Positions 18,980 to 29,921 of a stretch of DNA of 64,000 bases are shown piece by piece. Each line of letters opens with the position of its first letter. Position 1 is the first letter of the stretch. The translations under genes and the position numbers were made by a program. Origin of the DNA: Eukaryota sp. TZLM1-RC (Eukaryota; Metamonada: BaSk clade); contig JAUPSS010000009.1 of the NCBI GenBank assembly GCA_040285825.1, forward strand, positions 434,001-498,000, read 5' to 3'. Below the pieces are notes generated by a model. It had not been told where the DNA came from and ran no database searches. It saw nothing but the letters and a program-made list of their open reading frames with translations.

Positions 18980-20545
18980 TATTTTTTGATTGATTTACTG
19001 AAATGTATTTTACTTTCGAATTGTCCAGTTTTTACAATAGTTGATGGTATTGAAATTCAAGCCAAATTATCTTCAATTGGTGCTATTCGTCATTTGGGTT
19101 CGTTTTTAGGAAGTAATGATGAACTTACCAAAGAATTGTTTGAAAAGTTGAAATCAATTTCCGAAAAAATTGACCGAATGATGACTTTAGATATACAAAA
19201 ACATATCAAATTTACCATTATAAGACTGTGTTTTAGTTCCAACTTTAATCATATATTTCGATCTACAAATCCTCTCGTCACTACACCTTTGGCCCAGAAG
19301 TTTTATGAATTACTTGCAAAAATTTTGTCACAATTACTGGGATGTAAAATGTTCCAAATTCCAGATCATGCTTCTCTTAGTTTACAATATGGCAGTTTAG
19401 GTTGGACAAAGGCTTCTATTCTTACTTCATGTGCTTTTATTGGTGGATGCAGAAATGCAATATTTGAGTTTTCTAAAAGATTTGCCGATTGGGAAGATTT
19501 AATAATGGCAACACAAGGTTCCACTGTTTTTGCATTAAATGATGAAATTTCAAAAATTGATGTGGAAAAATGGAGTCGATGCTTTCCCCAATCATTCAAT
19601 TGCAATATTTCAGAAAAGAATTTTTTATATTTAAAATACAGTCTTCGAACATTACAGAAACGATTGACTGGAATTTATGAAAATGATTTTTATAATAATA
19701 TATGCAGCTCGGCTGTTTTAAATCAAGATCTTCACTCTTTGTTATTGGAAAAGGGTGTTTGTAACCATTGTACCACGAAGATTTGGACTGTGTGCTACTA
19801 ATGAAGCATTTGTGAAAAATGAGATTATATTTGAATTTCCCCAATAATCAATTATTATTAAAAGAAGAATGTATTTGTTCGAATTCACCTCAGCTCACTC
19901 TGCGACATGCTCTGAATTGTTCGAAATTGATGACTTGTCGTTCTTCATTACATGATGCTGTTAGAGACACTGTTTTTAATATGGCACAAACTACAAGAAT
20001 TTCGTGTATCAAAGAACCTCTTCTGAAGGAAACATTGTCATTGAACAATTTTGGTTCTGATGATAGAGGTGATGTATACTGTGATTGGATTGATAACTCT
20101 GAAGCTGTTGTTGACTTTGTCTCATGTTATGTTGCAAATGACACTTTGGTTCACAAAAGAAAACTTAATCCTGTATGTGCTTTTGAATTTAAAGGAAAAG
20201 AAAAACATAGAAAATATGACAAAGATATCGAAGAGGCTAATGCTGGAAGAAATACACCACTAGTTTTTATTGCTTTTCCATTTTCGATAAACGGAAGACT
20301 ATCAGTAGAAACTTTTTTGAATGACTTCCAAAAAATGGTTCAAGAAAAAACAATGAAAAGATTTGATATTTTTTTATGGCGCTCTCGGATTCAATTTGCC
20401 ATTATTAATAGATTACCTCGGTTTTTCAATCGAATTAGAGAAGTTTTAGCTAGACAGCAAGCAGATCAAGATTTTGTAGATGAAATCTTGGTTCAATGAT
20501 TTTCGTCCCATTAGTTATGAATTAATTTTATTAAATGAGCATGTT
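18980..20545 (+). pseudogene. Non-LTR retroelement copy (family A): RT thumb, CCHC, restriction-like endonuclease
   Basis: The frame from 18986 gives the end of RT (GAIRHLGSFLGS; SLQYGSLGWTKASILTSCAF, the 'GGLG...A..S' motif). A deletion and frameshift near 19770-19830 follow. The second frame (to 20499) has CICSNSPQLTLRHALNC (CxC...H...C), then DVYCDWID, VVDFVSC, KHRKYDKDI and FIAFPFSI. This is the layout of the C-terminal PD-(D/E)XK-like endonuclease of R2/CRE-type non-LTR elements. It is 5'-truncated and the catalytic RT palm is absent. The 3' end, about 20545, is shared with copies at 28677 and 44370. Confidence 0.75.
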
Positions 20546-20805
20546 CAATAAATATGATTGATTTAACTTGAGTAAATGGATTAGCTTAATCACTATGCTG
20601 TTGTGCATTACACAGTTGAAATTCAGTTGAAATCTCATAAGGGAGGCAGTATAGGTTGATGAAGAGAGGGAGTTGACAGAAAAATTCACGATTGGAGCAA
20701 CAGAAATTGAAAGAATTAGAACAGGGGGATATTCAACCAAACAGACCACCACAGTAAGTTAGAAAATTGAAATTTCTCAGTCATCAACATTGCATCCCCC
20801 AATTG

Positions 20806-21108
20806 ATGTCATCTTTCAAAGAATTGTTCTCAAATCAATACCAGGGAGCTATTGAAGAAATGTTCAATTTGTCAGAGATTCTAGGCGTGCCATCCTTACA
20901 TAAACCACTTGCAGCTTCTATTAAACCATTAGTAAGTAAGGAATCGAATCTTGAATCTATTCGCTCAGATCTTAATCGTATTGGTTTACAACTTCAGAAT
21001 CTGGACCCAGCAATGTCAAATGTTCCAGTTGTGACACAGGATGCTGCAAGAGCTGCCAACTATGTCAAGGGTACTCTGGCAAGATTCAATAAATCAGAAA
21101 ATGACTGA
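20806..21108 (+). CDS. Small hypothetical protein (100 aa)
   Basis: Starts MSSFKELFSNQYQGAIEE and ends GTLARFNKSEND. It is helix-rich with heptad-like Leu/Ile spacing (ESIRSDLNRIGLQLQNL) and has no signal peptide or membrane segment. I do not recognise the family. It is followed by the TLC gene 162 bp downstream on the same strand. An open frame extends 13 codons upstream of this ATG without clear support. Confidence 0.5.
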   Translation: MSSFKELFSNQYQGAIEEMFNLSEILGVPSLHKPLAASIKPLVSKESNLESIRSDLNRIGLQLQNLDPAMSNVPVVTQDAARAANYVKGTLARFNKSEND

Positions 21109-21270
21109 TCCTATCATATTCTTATATCTTTATAATGACATTTTTGCCGCCTCACATTGAAGAATATCGATTAAGCTGTCAAAAGATAGAAATTGTGAAT
21201 AATACCAAAGTGGGTATCACTACCCGATATCAATGATACATCTCTACATTCTCATATTACTTTGTCAGCA

Positions 21271-22017
21271 ATGCTGAGGTATAAACTTGATCATGGAATG
21301 TATGGTGTTGGGAGTCTCGACTTAATTGAAATTGTGAAGTTCGCTGTCGTCATTGCCTTATGTAGGTTTCTTCTGTCCTTTTTTATACGATCTTTTTTGA
21401 GAGGGAGGTCATATCCTCTTTCAAAACTCACTGAATCAAGCTTTTATGCCATTTATTATTGTTTTATTACAGTTTTGCAATTCACGCTACTTTATCCTCA
21501 ACGGTGGTTCAAGCCTATCAACTGGACAGATACCGTGCCGCTCTTACGCTTTAATTATACTATATATGAGGTAAAACTAATCTATCTCATACAGATTGGA
21601 TTCTATTTACAAGGTATCATCGCCGTGTTTAGAGAGTCCCGAAACCGACGTGACTTTTCAATGATGATTACACACCATGTCTCTACTTCTGTGCTACTAC
21701 TGACGTCTCTATATTGCTCCAATGCGACTGAATATGGAACACTTGTGCTTTTCCTACACGACTTTTCTGATATTTCTCTATTTGTTGCCAAAACATTGAA
21801 CTATTTGTCATTTAATGCACTGGCAAATGTCGTATTTGTAGTATTTGCAGTCATCTTTTTCTTTTGTAGACTGATAGTTTTTCCGTGGGTCATAGGGGTT
21901 CTTCCAAGAGGTTCTACCAACTTGGTTCTTACCAATGGAAAGTCATCACTTCTACATGCGTGTGTTGATTTCGTTTTTGTTCTAATTATAGTTGTTTTTG
22001 GGGTTCTCCATTATTGA
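21271..22017 (+). CDS. TLC (TRAM-LAG1-CLN8) domain protein, ceramide-synthase-like
   Basis: About 248 aa with five to seven hydrophobic helices. The Lag1 motif is clear: RRDFSMMITHHVSTSVLLL followed by LVLFLHDFSDISLFVAKTLNY, containing the catalytic HH pair and the HDxSDI aspartates known from ceramide synthases. Such enzymes N-acylate sphingoid bases in the ER membrane. The protein is shorter than yeast Lag1 and has no N-terminal Hox-like or TRAM extension. The ATG at 21271 is chosen over an upstream TTG frame. Confidence 0.8.
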   Translation: MLRYKLDHGMYGVGSLDLIEIVKFAVVIALCRFLLSFFIRSFLRGRSYPLSKLTESSFYAIYYCFITVLQFTLLYPQRWFKPINWTDTVPLLRFNYTIYEVKLIYLIQIGFYLQGIIAVFRESRNRRDFSMMITHHVSTSVLLLTSLYCSNATEYGTLVLFLHDFSDISLFVAKTLNYLSFNALANVVFVVFAVIFFFCRLIVFPWVIGVLPRGSTNLVLTNGKSSLLHACVDFVFVLIIVVFGVLHY

Positions 22018-22322
22018 TATTACAGTTCCTCCATATTAAATGGTTTCTGATGATTGTGCAGATGGTAAAGAGAAAGAAAAGGGATGGTAAGCTAAAGGGA
22101 GACATCAGATCACCAACAATTTCTAGCAAGACTGTCAAGAGTGAATAGTACCATCTTCAGATCAAAATAGGCACTATGTAATGAAGATTAGAGTTGTGTA
22201 AAGTCTGATAAAACCTAATTATTCACAAATTATTTTGGAAATTAAGATAAAGGTTTAATACAATTGAATGAGAAACAAAAAAAACAAAAAATTTACATTC
22301 AAACAAAAAATACAAACTTAAT
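22018..22322. other. Intergenic, convergent 3' ends
   Basis: Separates the stops of the TLC and Dgk1-like genes. AT-rich, with no gene or RNA seen. Confidence 0.5.
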
Positions 22323-23114
22323 CTAAAAATACAAGAATGATGTAGATCCGAGCAAAACTTTGATGGGAAGAACCACTCCCAAACTTCCAGCAATTGGCAT
22401 AATAAAGTTGTCATCAAGACGAGAATCTGCGTACAACTCAGCTAGTGTAGCAAATAGAGCAGAAATTAAACCTGAAACAAGAGAGCAATGTACTGGAATT
22501 GCTAGGGTAAGTGAGGAGAAGACAAAGCCACTCAGAAAGCAAGCAATGAGACATCCCAAGGTACCTTCTAGTGTTTTCTTTCCTTTTATGCGGATCTTTC
22601 CAAATGCAACACCAGTAATTGCAGCAGCAACATCCCCAACAACTACATGTCCCATTCCTATGATGGCGGCAGCCGGAGGAAAGAATAGAACACTGAAAAG
22701 AGCCCCATTGGCGAAGTGGAATAATGCAGTTACGTCTAGAGTTAATAAGTAAAAGCTATTCAAACCGTGTCTTTCTTTCTTACGCATAACTCGTGAAAGA
22801 TACTTGAGACTGAACCTGTTGAAACATGGGAAAACAATGCGAAGAAGTTCAAAGAGTGCGAATGCTATGGAGAATAATGACGAGAAAAGAACGACGGTGG
22901 ACTTGGAGGCAACACCACCACGATAAAGGATGTAGTATAGAGAAGGATAACAAAAACCGTTAACATGGAATCCCTTACGGCGAATTTCATTTATAACCTT
23001 CTTACCAATAGCGTCACCAACGCTGTTTGGAAGTGAGATCAGTACAAAGCTGAGGGCAACATTTATCAAAATTGCAAGGCCGAAGGAAATCCAAGTGATT
23101 GATATTGAAGTCAT
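22323..23114 (-). CDS. Dgk1/dolichol-kinase/phytol-kinase family CTP-dependent lipid kinase
   Basis: 263 aa, about six to seven membrane helices. Family motifs: INEIRRKGFHVNGFCYPSLYY near residue 45, and MGHVVVGDVAAAITGVAFGK followed by GKKTLEGTLGCLIACF (GxGDxxA...G..fG...KTxEG). Members phosphorylate a lipid alcohol (diacylglycerol, dolichol or phytol) with CTP in the ER membrane. The spacing resembles Dgk1 more than the larger SEC59 dolichol kinase, but the substrate cannot be set from sequence. Head to head with TTC1, 69 bp between starts. Confidence 0.75.
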   Translation of the reverse strand: MTSISITWISFGLAILINVALSFVLISLPNSVGDAIGKKVINEIRRKGFHVNGFCYPSLYYILYRGGVASKSTVVLFSSLFSIAFALFELLRIVFPCFNRFSLKYLSRVMRKKERHGLNSFYLLTLDVTALFHFANGALFSVLFFPPAAAIIGMGHVVVGDVAAAITGVAFGKIRIKGKKTLEGTLGCLIACFLSGFVFSSLTLAIPVHCSLVSGLISALFATLAELYADSRLDDNFIMPIAGSLGVVLPIKVLLGSTSFLYF

Positions 23115-23183
23115 AAGGGGGGAGGCTACTGCTAAAGAGTCTGTTGATTTCTTAATTTAATTTTTCAACCGAACATTGTGTTC
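23115..23183. promoter_or_regulatory. Divergent promoter between lipid kinase and TTC1
   Basis: Only 69 bp separate the two ATGs, so both core promoters must lie here or within the 5' ends. It contains the T/A-rich TTTCTTAATTTAATTTTTC. Confidence 0.55.
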
Positions 23184-23753
23184 ATGACTTCCAATTACAA
23201 ACAGCTGAAGGATGAAGCAAATATGCTTTTCAAGTCCAATGACTTGGACAATGCACTTGATCTTTACAAAAAATCTCTTCAACATCTTGACTGTTGTCCT
23301 CAAGAACCATCAGATGACTCAAACTTCCCCACTTATATACCTGAACATGCACCTCTTGCAGCAATTGTTCATAATAACATGTCATTGTGTTATCTCAAAC
23401 AGAATCAATACAATGAAGCCCTTAAACATTCAAGTGTTGCTATTCGGGATGATGCAGCAAAACCTAAGGCCCTTTACCGACAGGGAATGGCCCTTGCTGG
23501 TCTTGAACGCTACAGGGAAGCCGTCACCTCTCTAACAGAACATAAATCTCTAATGGCTGAAAGTAATGTAGATTCATTAATTTCTCGCTTTGAAACTCTG
23601 GCCCAGGAACAAGAGGAAAGACAAAAGAAGGAAGCTATTGATAAGTTGAAAGACTTGGGTTCATCTATTTTGGGTAAGTTTGGTCTTTCACTAGATAATT
23701 TTAAACTACAACAAGATTCTCAAGGTGGATATTCTGTGCAGTTTCAAAAGTAG
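23184..23753 (+). CDS. TTC1: TTC1-like tetratricopeptide protein
   Basis: 189 aa from ATG 23184 (an in-frame GTG lies two codons upstream). Three TPR units cover residues 3-115 (KQLKDEANMLFKSNDLDNAL, AIVHNNMSLCYLKQNQYNEA, PKALYRQGMALAGLERYREA). The C-terminal signature KLKDLGSSILGKFGLSLDNF with QQDSQGGYSVQF is specific to TTC1. TTC1 is an Hsp70/Hsp90- and Ras/G-protein-binding adaptor in animals. A candidate AATAAA is at 23875-23880. Confidence 0.85.
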   Translation: MTSNYKQLKDEANMLFKSNDLDNALDLYKKSLQHLDCCPQEPSDDSNFPTYIPEHAPLAAIVHNNMSLCYLKQNQYNEALKHSSVAIRDDAAKPKALYRQGMALAGLERYREAVTSLTEHKSLMAESNVDSLISRFETLAQEQEERQKKEAIDKLKDLGSSILGKFGLSLDNFKLQQDSQGGYSVQFQK

Positions 23754-24254
23754 TTTTTGCTCTAAAAGATTTGGTTTGAGTGTTTCTTTCAATATGATGG
23801 TCAATTTCTTCAAGTGTTTTGGTTAGTTCTTTTGTTCGTTACTTTCCTTGGTTATTGTTTTTGTAAACTTTAAGAATAAACGTTGAATGTCTCAACTTTA
23901 TATATTCATCAATACACAAAATGTGCTAGACAATGCATGGTTTAAGTTTAACGGTTTTTGAGTCTTATAAATGAAATTTCTGTGATACCGATCAAGTCAC
24001 CCTCGAATAAAACACTGCTGAAATTATGGATAAACTACACCTGGTGTGATCATTAAGAACAGTGTTTAATCAATCACAGTTTAAAGTTTTGGAGTTGAAA
24101 AACTAAGTTCATCAAATGGCAATAGTCACAATCAGAAACGAACTCAGTAAACACTGTTTTATCAACACCATCACAATAAGCCATAATTTTTCAATTCGTG
24201 ATTTGCTTCCAAACAGAGAAAAACCTCATTTCAAAGTTCCCTCTCAATTTAAAC
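23754..24254. other. Intergenic; AATAAA and ThrRS 5' region
   Basis: It includes AATAAA at 23875-23880 after TTC1 and the leader of the ThrRS gene. No gene is seen. Confidence 0.5.
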
Positions 24255-26150
24255 ATGCTTACTGTCACTCTCCCCGATGGGTCTACTCGTGAAGTAGAGG
24301 CCAACTCTACCCCCTATGCACTTGCCAAATCAATTTCCAACTCTCTTGCTAAAACTGTCGTTGCTGCCAAGGTAAACGATGTCGTAGTCGATCTTACTCG
24401 CCCTCTAACCGAAAACTGCTCTATCAAGTTTCTCAAGTTTGATGACCCCGAAGGACACGAAGTCTTTTGGCACTCTGCGGCCCATGTTCTGGGTGAGGCT
24501 CTTCAACGTGTATTCAATGCAAAACTCTGTATCGGACCTGCCGTTGAAATGGGTTTCTACTATGATTGTCACTTTGATGGCAAGATTTCTGATTCCGATC
24601 TCCCCCGTATCCAAGCTGAGTGTGAGGCCATTGTGAAGGAACGTCAACCCTTTGAACGAATTGAAGCCACCAAGGAAGAATGTCTTGAAATGTTCAAGGA
24701 CAATCCATTTAAACTAGAAATAATTCAAGAACAAATTAAATCTGACGAAGTCATTACTGTTTATAAATGTGGGTCTTTCATTGATCTTTGCCGAGGTCCT
24801 CATTTACCCGATACTGGTTACATTAAGGCTTTTTGGGTCAACAGATGTTCAAGTGCTTATTGGAGGGGTGATCAGAGTAAGGAATCGCTGCAAAGAGTTT
24901 ATGGGGTTGCTTTTCCTGATAAGAAACAATTAAAAGAACATCAGAAAATACTAGAAGAGGCAGCAAAAAGAGACCATAGAGTATTGGGAAGCAAACAGAA
25001 GTTATTCTTTTTTTCGGATCTTTCTCCTGGCTCTCCATTCTTTTTACCTCATGGAACTCGTATTTATAGAAAATTAGAACAATTTATTCGTAATTTATAC
25101 CGCAAATATGGATATGATGAAGTACAGTGCCCCAATATGTTTGATCATTCATTATGGATAACATCGGGACATTGGCAGTTTTACAAGGATGACATGTTTA
25201 CTTTAAATGTTGATAAAAACGAGTGGGCCTTAAAACCAATGAATTGTCCTGGCCATTGTCTTTTATTTAAACATCAAAAACATTCATATCGTGAACTCCC
25301 TTTCCGTTGTGCGGAATTTGGGGTATTGCATAGAAATGAAGCATCTGGCGCTCTCTCGGGCCTCTCTAGAGTACGTCGCTTTGTCCAAGACGATGCACAT
25401 ATCTTTTGTCGTAGGGATCAAATCTATGACGAAGTTTTAGGTGTGTTGAGATTTGTTGAAGAAGTTTATGGAATTCTAGATCTTCCTGTTGAGTTTGTCC
25501 TCTCTACACGACCTGAGAAGTTCTTGGGTGATCTCAGTGTGTGGGAAGCTGCTGAAGACCAACTAACACAAAGTCTAAAGGACTTTGGTAAAGCTTTTGA
25601 TGTTGATCCTCAAGGTGGTGCTTTCTATGGTCCCAAGATTGACATCAATGTCACTGATGCCCTTAAACGTAAACATCAATGTGCAACAATTCAGCTTGAT
25701 TTTAATATGCCTGAACGATTTGATCTCACATTCAATGCTGAGGAAGGGTATGATCGACCAGTCATGATCCATAGAGCTATTCTCGGTTCACTAGAAAGAT
25801 TCATGGCGATGGCTCTGGAACATTTAGGAGGTAAGTGGCCTTTTTGGCTCTCTCCACGTCAAATCTGTGTTGTTCCTGTTTCCTCACCGTTTGATGGTTA
25901 TGCTGAAAAAGTACGTGATGTACTTCACAATGAAGGTTTCTTTGTTGATGCTGATTTAAGTAATAGAAAACTAGCAAAGAAAGTTCGTGAGGCTCAGCTT
26001 GAACAATATAATTATATTCTTGTGGTCGGAGCAGAAGAACAAGAGAAGGAGACAGTCAATATTAGAACCAGGGATAACGTGGTTCATGGAGAACGTACCA
26101 TTCAGGAAGCTGTTGGTGAGTTTAAGGAAGCTTTGGTTAACTTTAAATAG
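24255..26150 (+). CDS. TARS: Threonyl-tRNA synthetase
   Basis: 631 aa, complete. N-terminal TGS domain (MLTVTLPDGSTREVEANSTP). Editing domain with HSAAH (residues 73-77, HxxxH) and KCGSFIDLCRGPHLPDTGY. Class II catalytic core: PLPHGTRIYRKLE-type motif 1 region, motif 2 FRCAEFGVLHRNEASGALSG, and motif 3 VMIHRAILGSLERFMAMALE. C-terminal anticodon-binding domain from about residue 530. It charges tRNA-Thr in the cytosol. There is no transit peptide with the ATG at 24255; an upstream in-frame extension (from 24198) lacks family similarity. Confidence 0.97.
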   Translation: MLTVTLPDGSTREVEANSTPYALAKSISNSLAKTVVAAKVNDVVVDLTRPLTENCSIKFLKFDDPEGHEVFWHSAAHVLGEALQRVFNAKLCIGPAVEMGFYYDCHFDGKISDSDLPRIQAECEAIVKERQPFERIEATKEECLEMFKDNPFKLEIIQEQIKSDEVITVYKCGSFIDLCRGPHLPDTGYIKAFWVNRCSSAYWRGDQSKESLQRVYGVAFPDKKQLKEHQKILEEAAKRDHRVLGSKQKLFFFSDLSPGSPFFLPHGTRIYRKLEQFIRNLYRKYGYDEVQCPNMFDHSLWITSGHWQFYKDDMFTLNVDKNEWALKPMNCPGHCLLFKHQKHSYRELPFRCAEFGVLHRNEASGALSGLSRVRRFVQDDAHIFCRRDQIYDEVLGVLRFVEEVYGILDLPVEFVLSTRPEKFLGDLSVWEAAEDQLTQSLKDFGKAFDVDPQGGAFYGPKIDINVTDALKRKHQCATIQLDFNMPERFDLTFNAEEGYDRPVMIHRAILGSLERFMAMALEHLGGKWPFWLSPRQICVVPVSSPFDGYAEKVRDVLHNEGFFVDADLSNRKLAKKVREAQLEQYNYILVVGAEEQEKETVNIRTRDNVVHGERTIQEAVGEFKEALVNFK

Positions 26151-27235
26151 TTTTAGTTTTGATTTAATATAGTTTATTTTGTTTTGTTTATCAGATGCAC
26201 TTATTGTATTTGGAAAATGCACACTTTAGAGAATAGTACATCGTCATGTCAGTTATTTGTGTCCAATTTCTCAGTATTTTGAATTTCTGTTTTATTCGAG
26301 AGAAATCAATAATAAATTTGAACTGATGACTCCCTGAATTGTTTGGGTTACTGCGCTCCCCATATACGACAACCTGTGATTTGAAACTCCTATGGAGGAA
26401 TGATTAACAGAATGAAAATAGAAAAGATTTTCGACTTGACACCAACACAAAATCCTTCTCCGAATGCAAATAAGAAAACACAACTAAAGTAATTTACTTT
26501 TCAGCGACTCGCTGCTCCCTGACAGGCACAAGAATTGAAAAAACTTTCAAAGGAAATAATTGCAAATACATCCAATATAACTGTAATAGAGAGGGAAAAA
26601 GCAACTTTTCTCACCATAGTGGATCTTTTTATTTCAATAATAAATTGAAGAGTCATTGAGTTGCAGAGATTCATGGTCAGAGAGAGGTTTGATGCAAAAT
26701 GGATCAATGAATTTGAAATTAAGTTTGGAGGTTCAAAGAATAACATAGCTTTGATGTATGAATAGAAGCAAACCAATTTCAACAAAGCATTGTGTTGTAC
26801 TGTGGACAATTAGTCTAGTACATTTATATTTATATAACATAGTTCACTAGTGATGGCCTTTATAAGGGCCGGTGAAATTCTAATAAATTATTCCTTATTC
26901 TTTGTTATCATATATGGATAAAGCATCAATTGGTCACCTACAAGGAATCTTGGTTATCGAAAGTTGTGTAAAACACAATTTCTTCTACATAGACATGGGC
27001 GTATGTCGAACAAGTTTTCGATGTTATGGATGTGTACTCGAGGGGAAAGAAGGCGAAAATGTAAATCAAAAATCAAATCAAATAGAATAGAATAACTCAT
27101 TCAAGAATTTCGTAGGAGAGCAAAGACACCAATTGTCTTTAAACATGGATTACTCACTTGTAAGCAGTGTAGATGTCCTGAAAATCATATGTTAATTTTA
27201 ATGTTAATTGATGGGAAAAATTTTTTTCTCTATTT
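26151..27235. other. Intergenic, no supported gene
   Basis: AT-rich; AATAAA for ThrRS near 26310. Short open frames (26501-26809 minus, 26902-27090 plus) show no domain. The right end probably contains decayed family B retroelement sequence leading into the fragment at 27236. Confidence 0.4.
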
Positions 27236-27485
27236 AGTTCACTTGCTCCCACGGCTATACGGTTTTTGGCAGATTGTGAAATGATTGTAAAGAGAAGAAC
27301 TAACAGAAATTTCAACAGATTGTTTTGGCAAAATAGAATTGTGTTTTCTATATTTAAGGGGATGTTGAAGATGGTTTCTGATGCTTTAATTTCTCTTGGA
27401 TCTCACTATGAAAGAGTTGCATTTAGTTGTTTTGTTTTGGCAGAGCTGGATTATTTATATTTTGATTTATAAGTTTTTTAATAAA
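27236..27485 (+). pseudogene. Non-LTR retroelement 3' fragment (family B)
   Basis: It encodes SLAPTAIRFLADCEMIVKRR and NRLFWQNRIVFSIFKGMLKM and ends ELDYLYFDL. This is nearly the same as the end of the 36308-36835 copy, so it is the C-terminus of the restriction-like endonuclease domain. No upstream coding remains in frame. Confidence 0.75.
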
Positions 27486-27512
27486 TGATTCAAAAAAATT
27501 TGTGGGATATCA

Positions 27513-27540
27513 AACTTGGTTCTGGGAGGTTTTCACTTTT
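27513..27540 (+). repeat. 28-bp motif shared with 18430-18457
   Basis: Core CTGGGAGGTTTTCACTTTT. One mismatch from the copy at 18430-18457. It lies 38 bp upstream of the A20/AN1 start codon, where a core promoter would be expected. Confidence 0.6.
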
Positions 27541-27578
27541 TCATTCATTTCACCAGCAATCCCAACAACTATTAGACG

Positions 27579-27989
27579 ATGTCTTCAGGTTCTAGTCATC
27601 CTCAACCCTCTCCTTCGCAACTCTGCCAAGACTGCCACCAGTTCTTTGGCTCTGCTGAAACTGCCTACCGTTGTAGTGTGTGTTACAAAAACTACCAACA
27701 ACGTCATCCTGAGTTAGTGTCAGGCACTTCTCCCACTCGTACGGAGTCTTCTCCGCCGGAAGCTGTGTCCCCTTCTCAACAGCCCGCAGTCGAGCAAAAG
27801 GACAAAACTCGTTGCTATTCATGTAACAAGAAGCTAAACCTTCTCGGCATTAACTGCCGCTGTGGTGCTGTGGTCTGCTCTACCCATAGAAACAGACATA
27901 ATTGTACATATGATTACCGTTCTGAGCAACAGGCCAAACTAAAGCAAGATATACCAAAGGTTGCACCAAGTTCGGTTTCAAAGCTATAG
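27579..27989 (+). CDS. A20/AN1 zinc-finger protein (SAP/ZFAND5-6 type)
   Basis: 136 aa. The N-terminal A20 finger is LCQDCHQFFGSAETAYRCSV plus CYKNY (C-x2-C-x11-C-x2-C). A Ser/Pro linker follows, then the AN1 finger RCYSCNKKLNLLGINCRCGA with VCSTHRNRHNC. A20 fingers bind ubiquitin, and these proteins act in stress responses and proteasome control in plants and animals. It has the standard length and domain order for stress-associated proteins. AATAAA lies at 28034-28039, 45 nt after the stop. Confidence 0.92.
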   Translation: MSSGSSHPQPSPSQLCQDCHQFFGSAETAYRCSVCYKNYQQRHPELVSGTSPTRTESSPPEAVSPSQQPAVEQKDKTRCYSCNKKLNLLGINCRCGAVVCSTHRNRHNCTYDYRSEQQAKLKQDIPKVAPSSVSKL

Positions 27990-28676
27990 AATTTGTTTTT
28001 GTTGGTTTTTTTGGTTTTTTTGCGTTTGAACAAAATAAATATTCTATTTGACATTTTTAACCCTTGGAAACATTGCTTGAGGTAGTAGCTTGAGATTCCC
28101 CAATGAAACCCCAAAATTTCAAATAAATTCCCATATCGCTTTCCTTTATCTATTAATTTCTTAAGTTTCTGTTCTTTATTTCTCTATAACGTTGCAAGTG
28201 TTCAGTTTTGGTAATTGAGTTTAGGGTAGGACCAGCTGCTGAGCAACTACAACATTCATGTTTAATATGAACGAGTACCCTGTACTAACTTCGTCACAAT
28301 CAGCACCACAACGAATTTCCTCCTGTATTCAACTGAATGTAAGATATAATTCACTGAAACAAATTATAAACTTGAATCTTTAGAAAATTTAGAGAAATTT
28401 TATCAAGATAGATAGCAAAATCCTAGGAAATACTCACTTGTTCTCAGATCAATGGTTATATTTTCTGTCTGCCTTGTTAGTTTTTTGCACTTCAGTTGTT
28501 CAAAAGAGTGTTCTCTTCAGTAGTGATTCTATTCTAGAGAAGTTGAGAGTACCAAAAATGTTGATTTGCATAACATAACCAATGCTACACCAGGAATCAA
28601 CATGGTGTTGTTGAATTCTCAGTGTCAAATAGTACTGAGTGGTTTAACTGAACTTTTATTGATCTTGCACACTTAA
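27990..28676. other. Intergenic, no supported gene
   Basis: It contains the poly(A) signal at 28034-28039. Nothing else is recognised. Confidence 0.45.
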
Positions 28677-29545
28677 TAATATTTATTCATAACTAATGGG
28701 ACGAATATCATTGAACCAAGATTTCCTCTACAAAATATTGATCTGCTTGCTGTATAGCTAAAGCTTCTCTACCTTGATTGAAAAACCGAGGTAATCTATT
28801 AATAAGTGCAAATTGAATCCGAGAGCGTCATAAAAAAATATAAAATCTTTTCATTGTGTTTTCTTGAACCATTTTTTTGGAAATCATTCAAAAAAGTTAC
28901 TGCTTCTACTGATAGTCTTTCGTTTATCAAAAATGGGAAAGCTATGAAAACTAGTTGTGTATTTCTACCAGCATTAGCTTCGATATCTTTGTCATATACT
29001 CTATATTTTTCTTTTGCTTTAAAATCAAGAGCATCTACAGGATTAAGATTTCTTCTTCTGGTTTTTGAACCAAAGTGTCATATGCAACATTTCATTTCAA
29101 ATTAATTTCATTTTTTAAGTGTCATTTCAGGAGACAAAGTCAGCAACAGCTTCAGAGTTCTCAATCCAATCACAGTATGCATCACATCTATCATCAGAAC
29201 CAAAATTATTCAATGACAGTGTTTCTTTCAGCAGAGGCTAACGATAAGTTATCAATTTCAAACAATTCAGAGCATGTCGCAAAGTGAGCTGTGGTGAATT
29301 CGAACAAATACATTTTTCTTTTGATAATAATTGATCAATGGGGATATTCAAATAAAATCTCATTTTTGTTACAAAAGCTTCATTAGGTGCACACAATCCA
29401 AATCATCGTGGTACAATGGTTGCAAACAGTGAAGAATATGATGACTGGTTTTCAAAAACACCCTTTTCCAATGACAATGAGTGAAGATCTTGATTTAAAA
29501 AAGCCGATCTGCATATATTATAACTGAGTGGTCGCATTCAATTCA
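28677..29545 (-). pseudogene. Non-LTR retroelement copy (family A), minus strand
   Basis: Reverse-complement relative of the 18980-20545 copy from about the CCHC region to the same 3' end (TAACTAATGGGACGAATATC on plus). It has stops and frameshifts throughout. It keeps about 30 nt near 29450 that the 19770 copy has lost. Confidence 0.75.
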
Positions 29546-29921
29546 ACCAACATCTATTCTATTTGGATAATCTTCAACAGTATTTTCTTTCACTGGTTCT
29601 CACCACACTTTTTGTCATTGTTGCTGCTTCTGCCTGATATGATCCAGTTTTCTGTTAGTTTGAGGCAATGTACAAATACAACTATTTTTTGATAATAAAC
29701 TTTCCGACAAATATTCACCAAATAAAATCATACATGGAAGATAATACACTTTCACTGCCACAACGAGAAAGAAATCAGTTCACGAAGGTTTTAATTTATG
29801 AATTTCGAATTTAAGCTTGTCAACTGCTGAGACATGTGGTTAATGAGCACTGTCAACTGCTCTGAGCCTTCCTGGACTGTTGAGCGTCGTTCCATAACTT
29901 CTCCTCTTAATTCCCAACCCA
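29546..29921. other. Intergenic, no supported gene
   Basis: AT-rich spacer before the RCC1-like pseudogene; nothing recognised. Confidence 0.4.
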
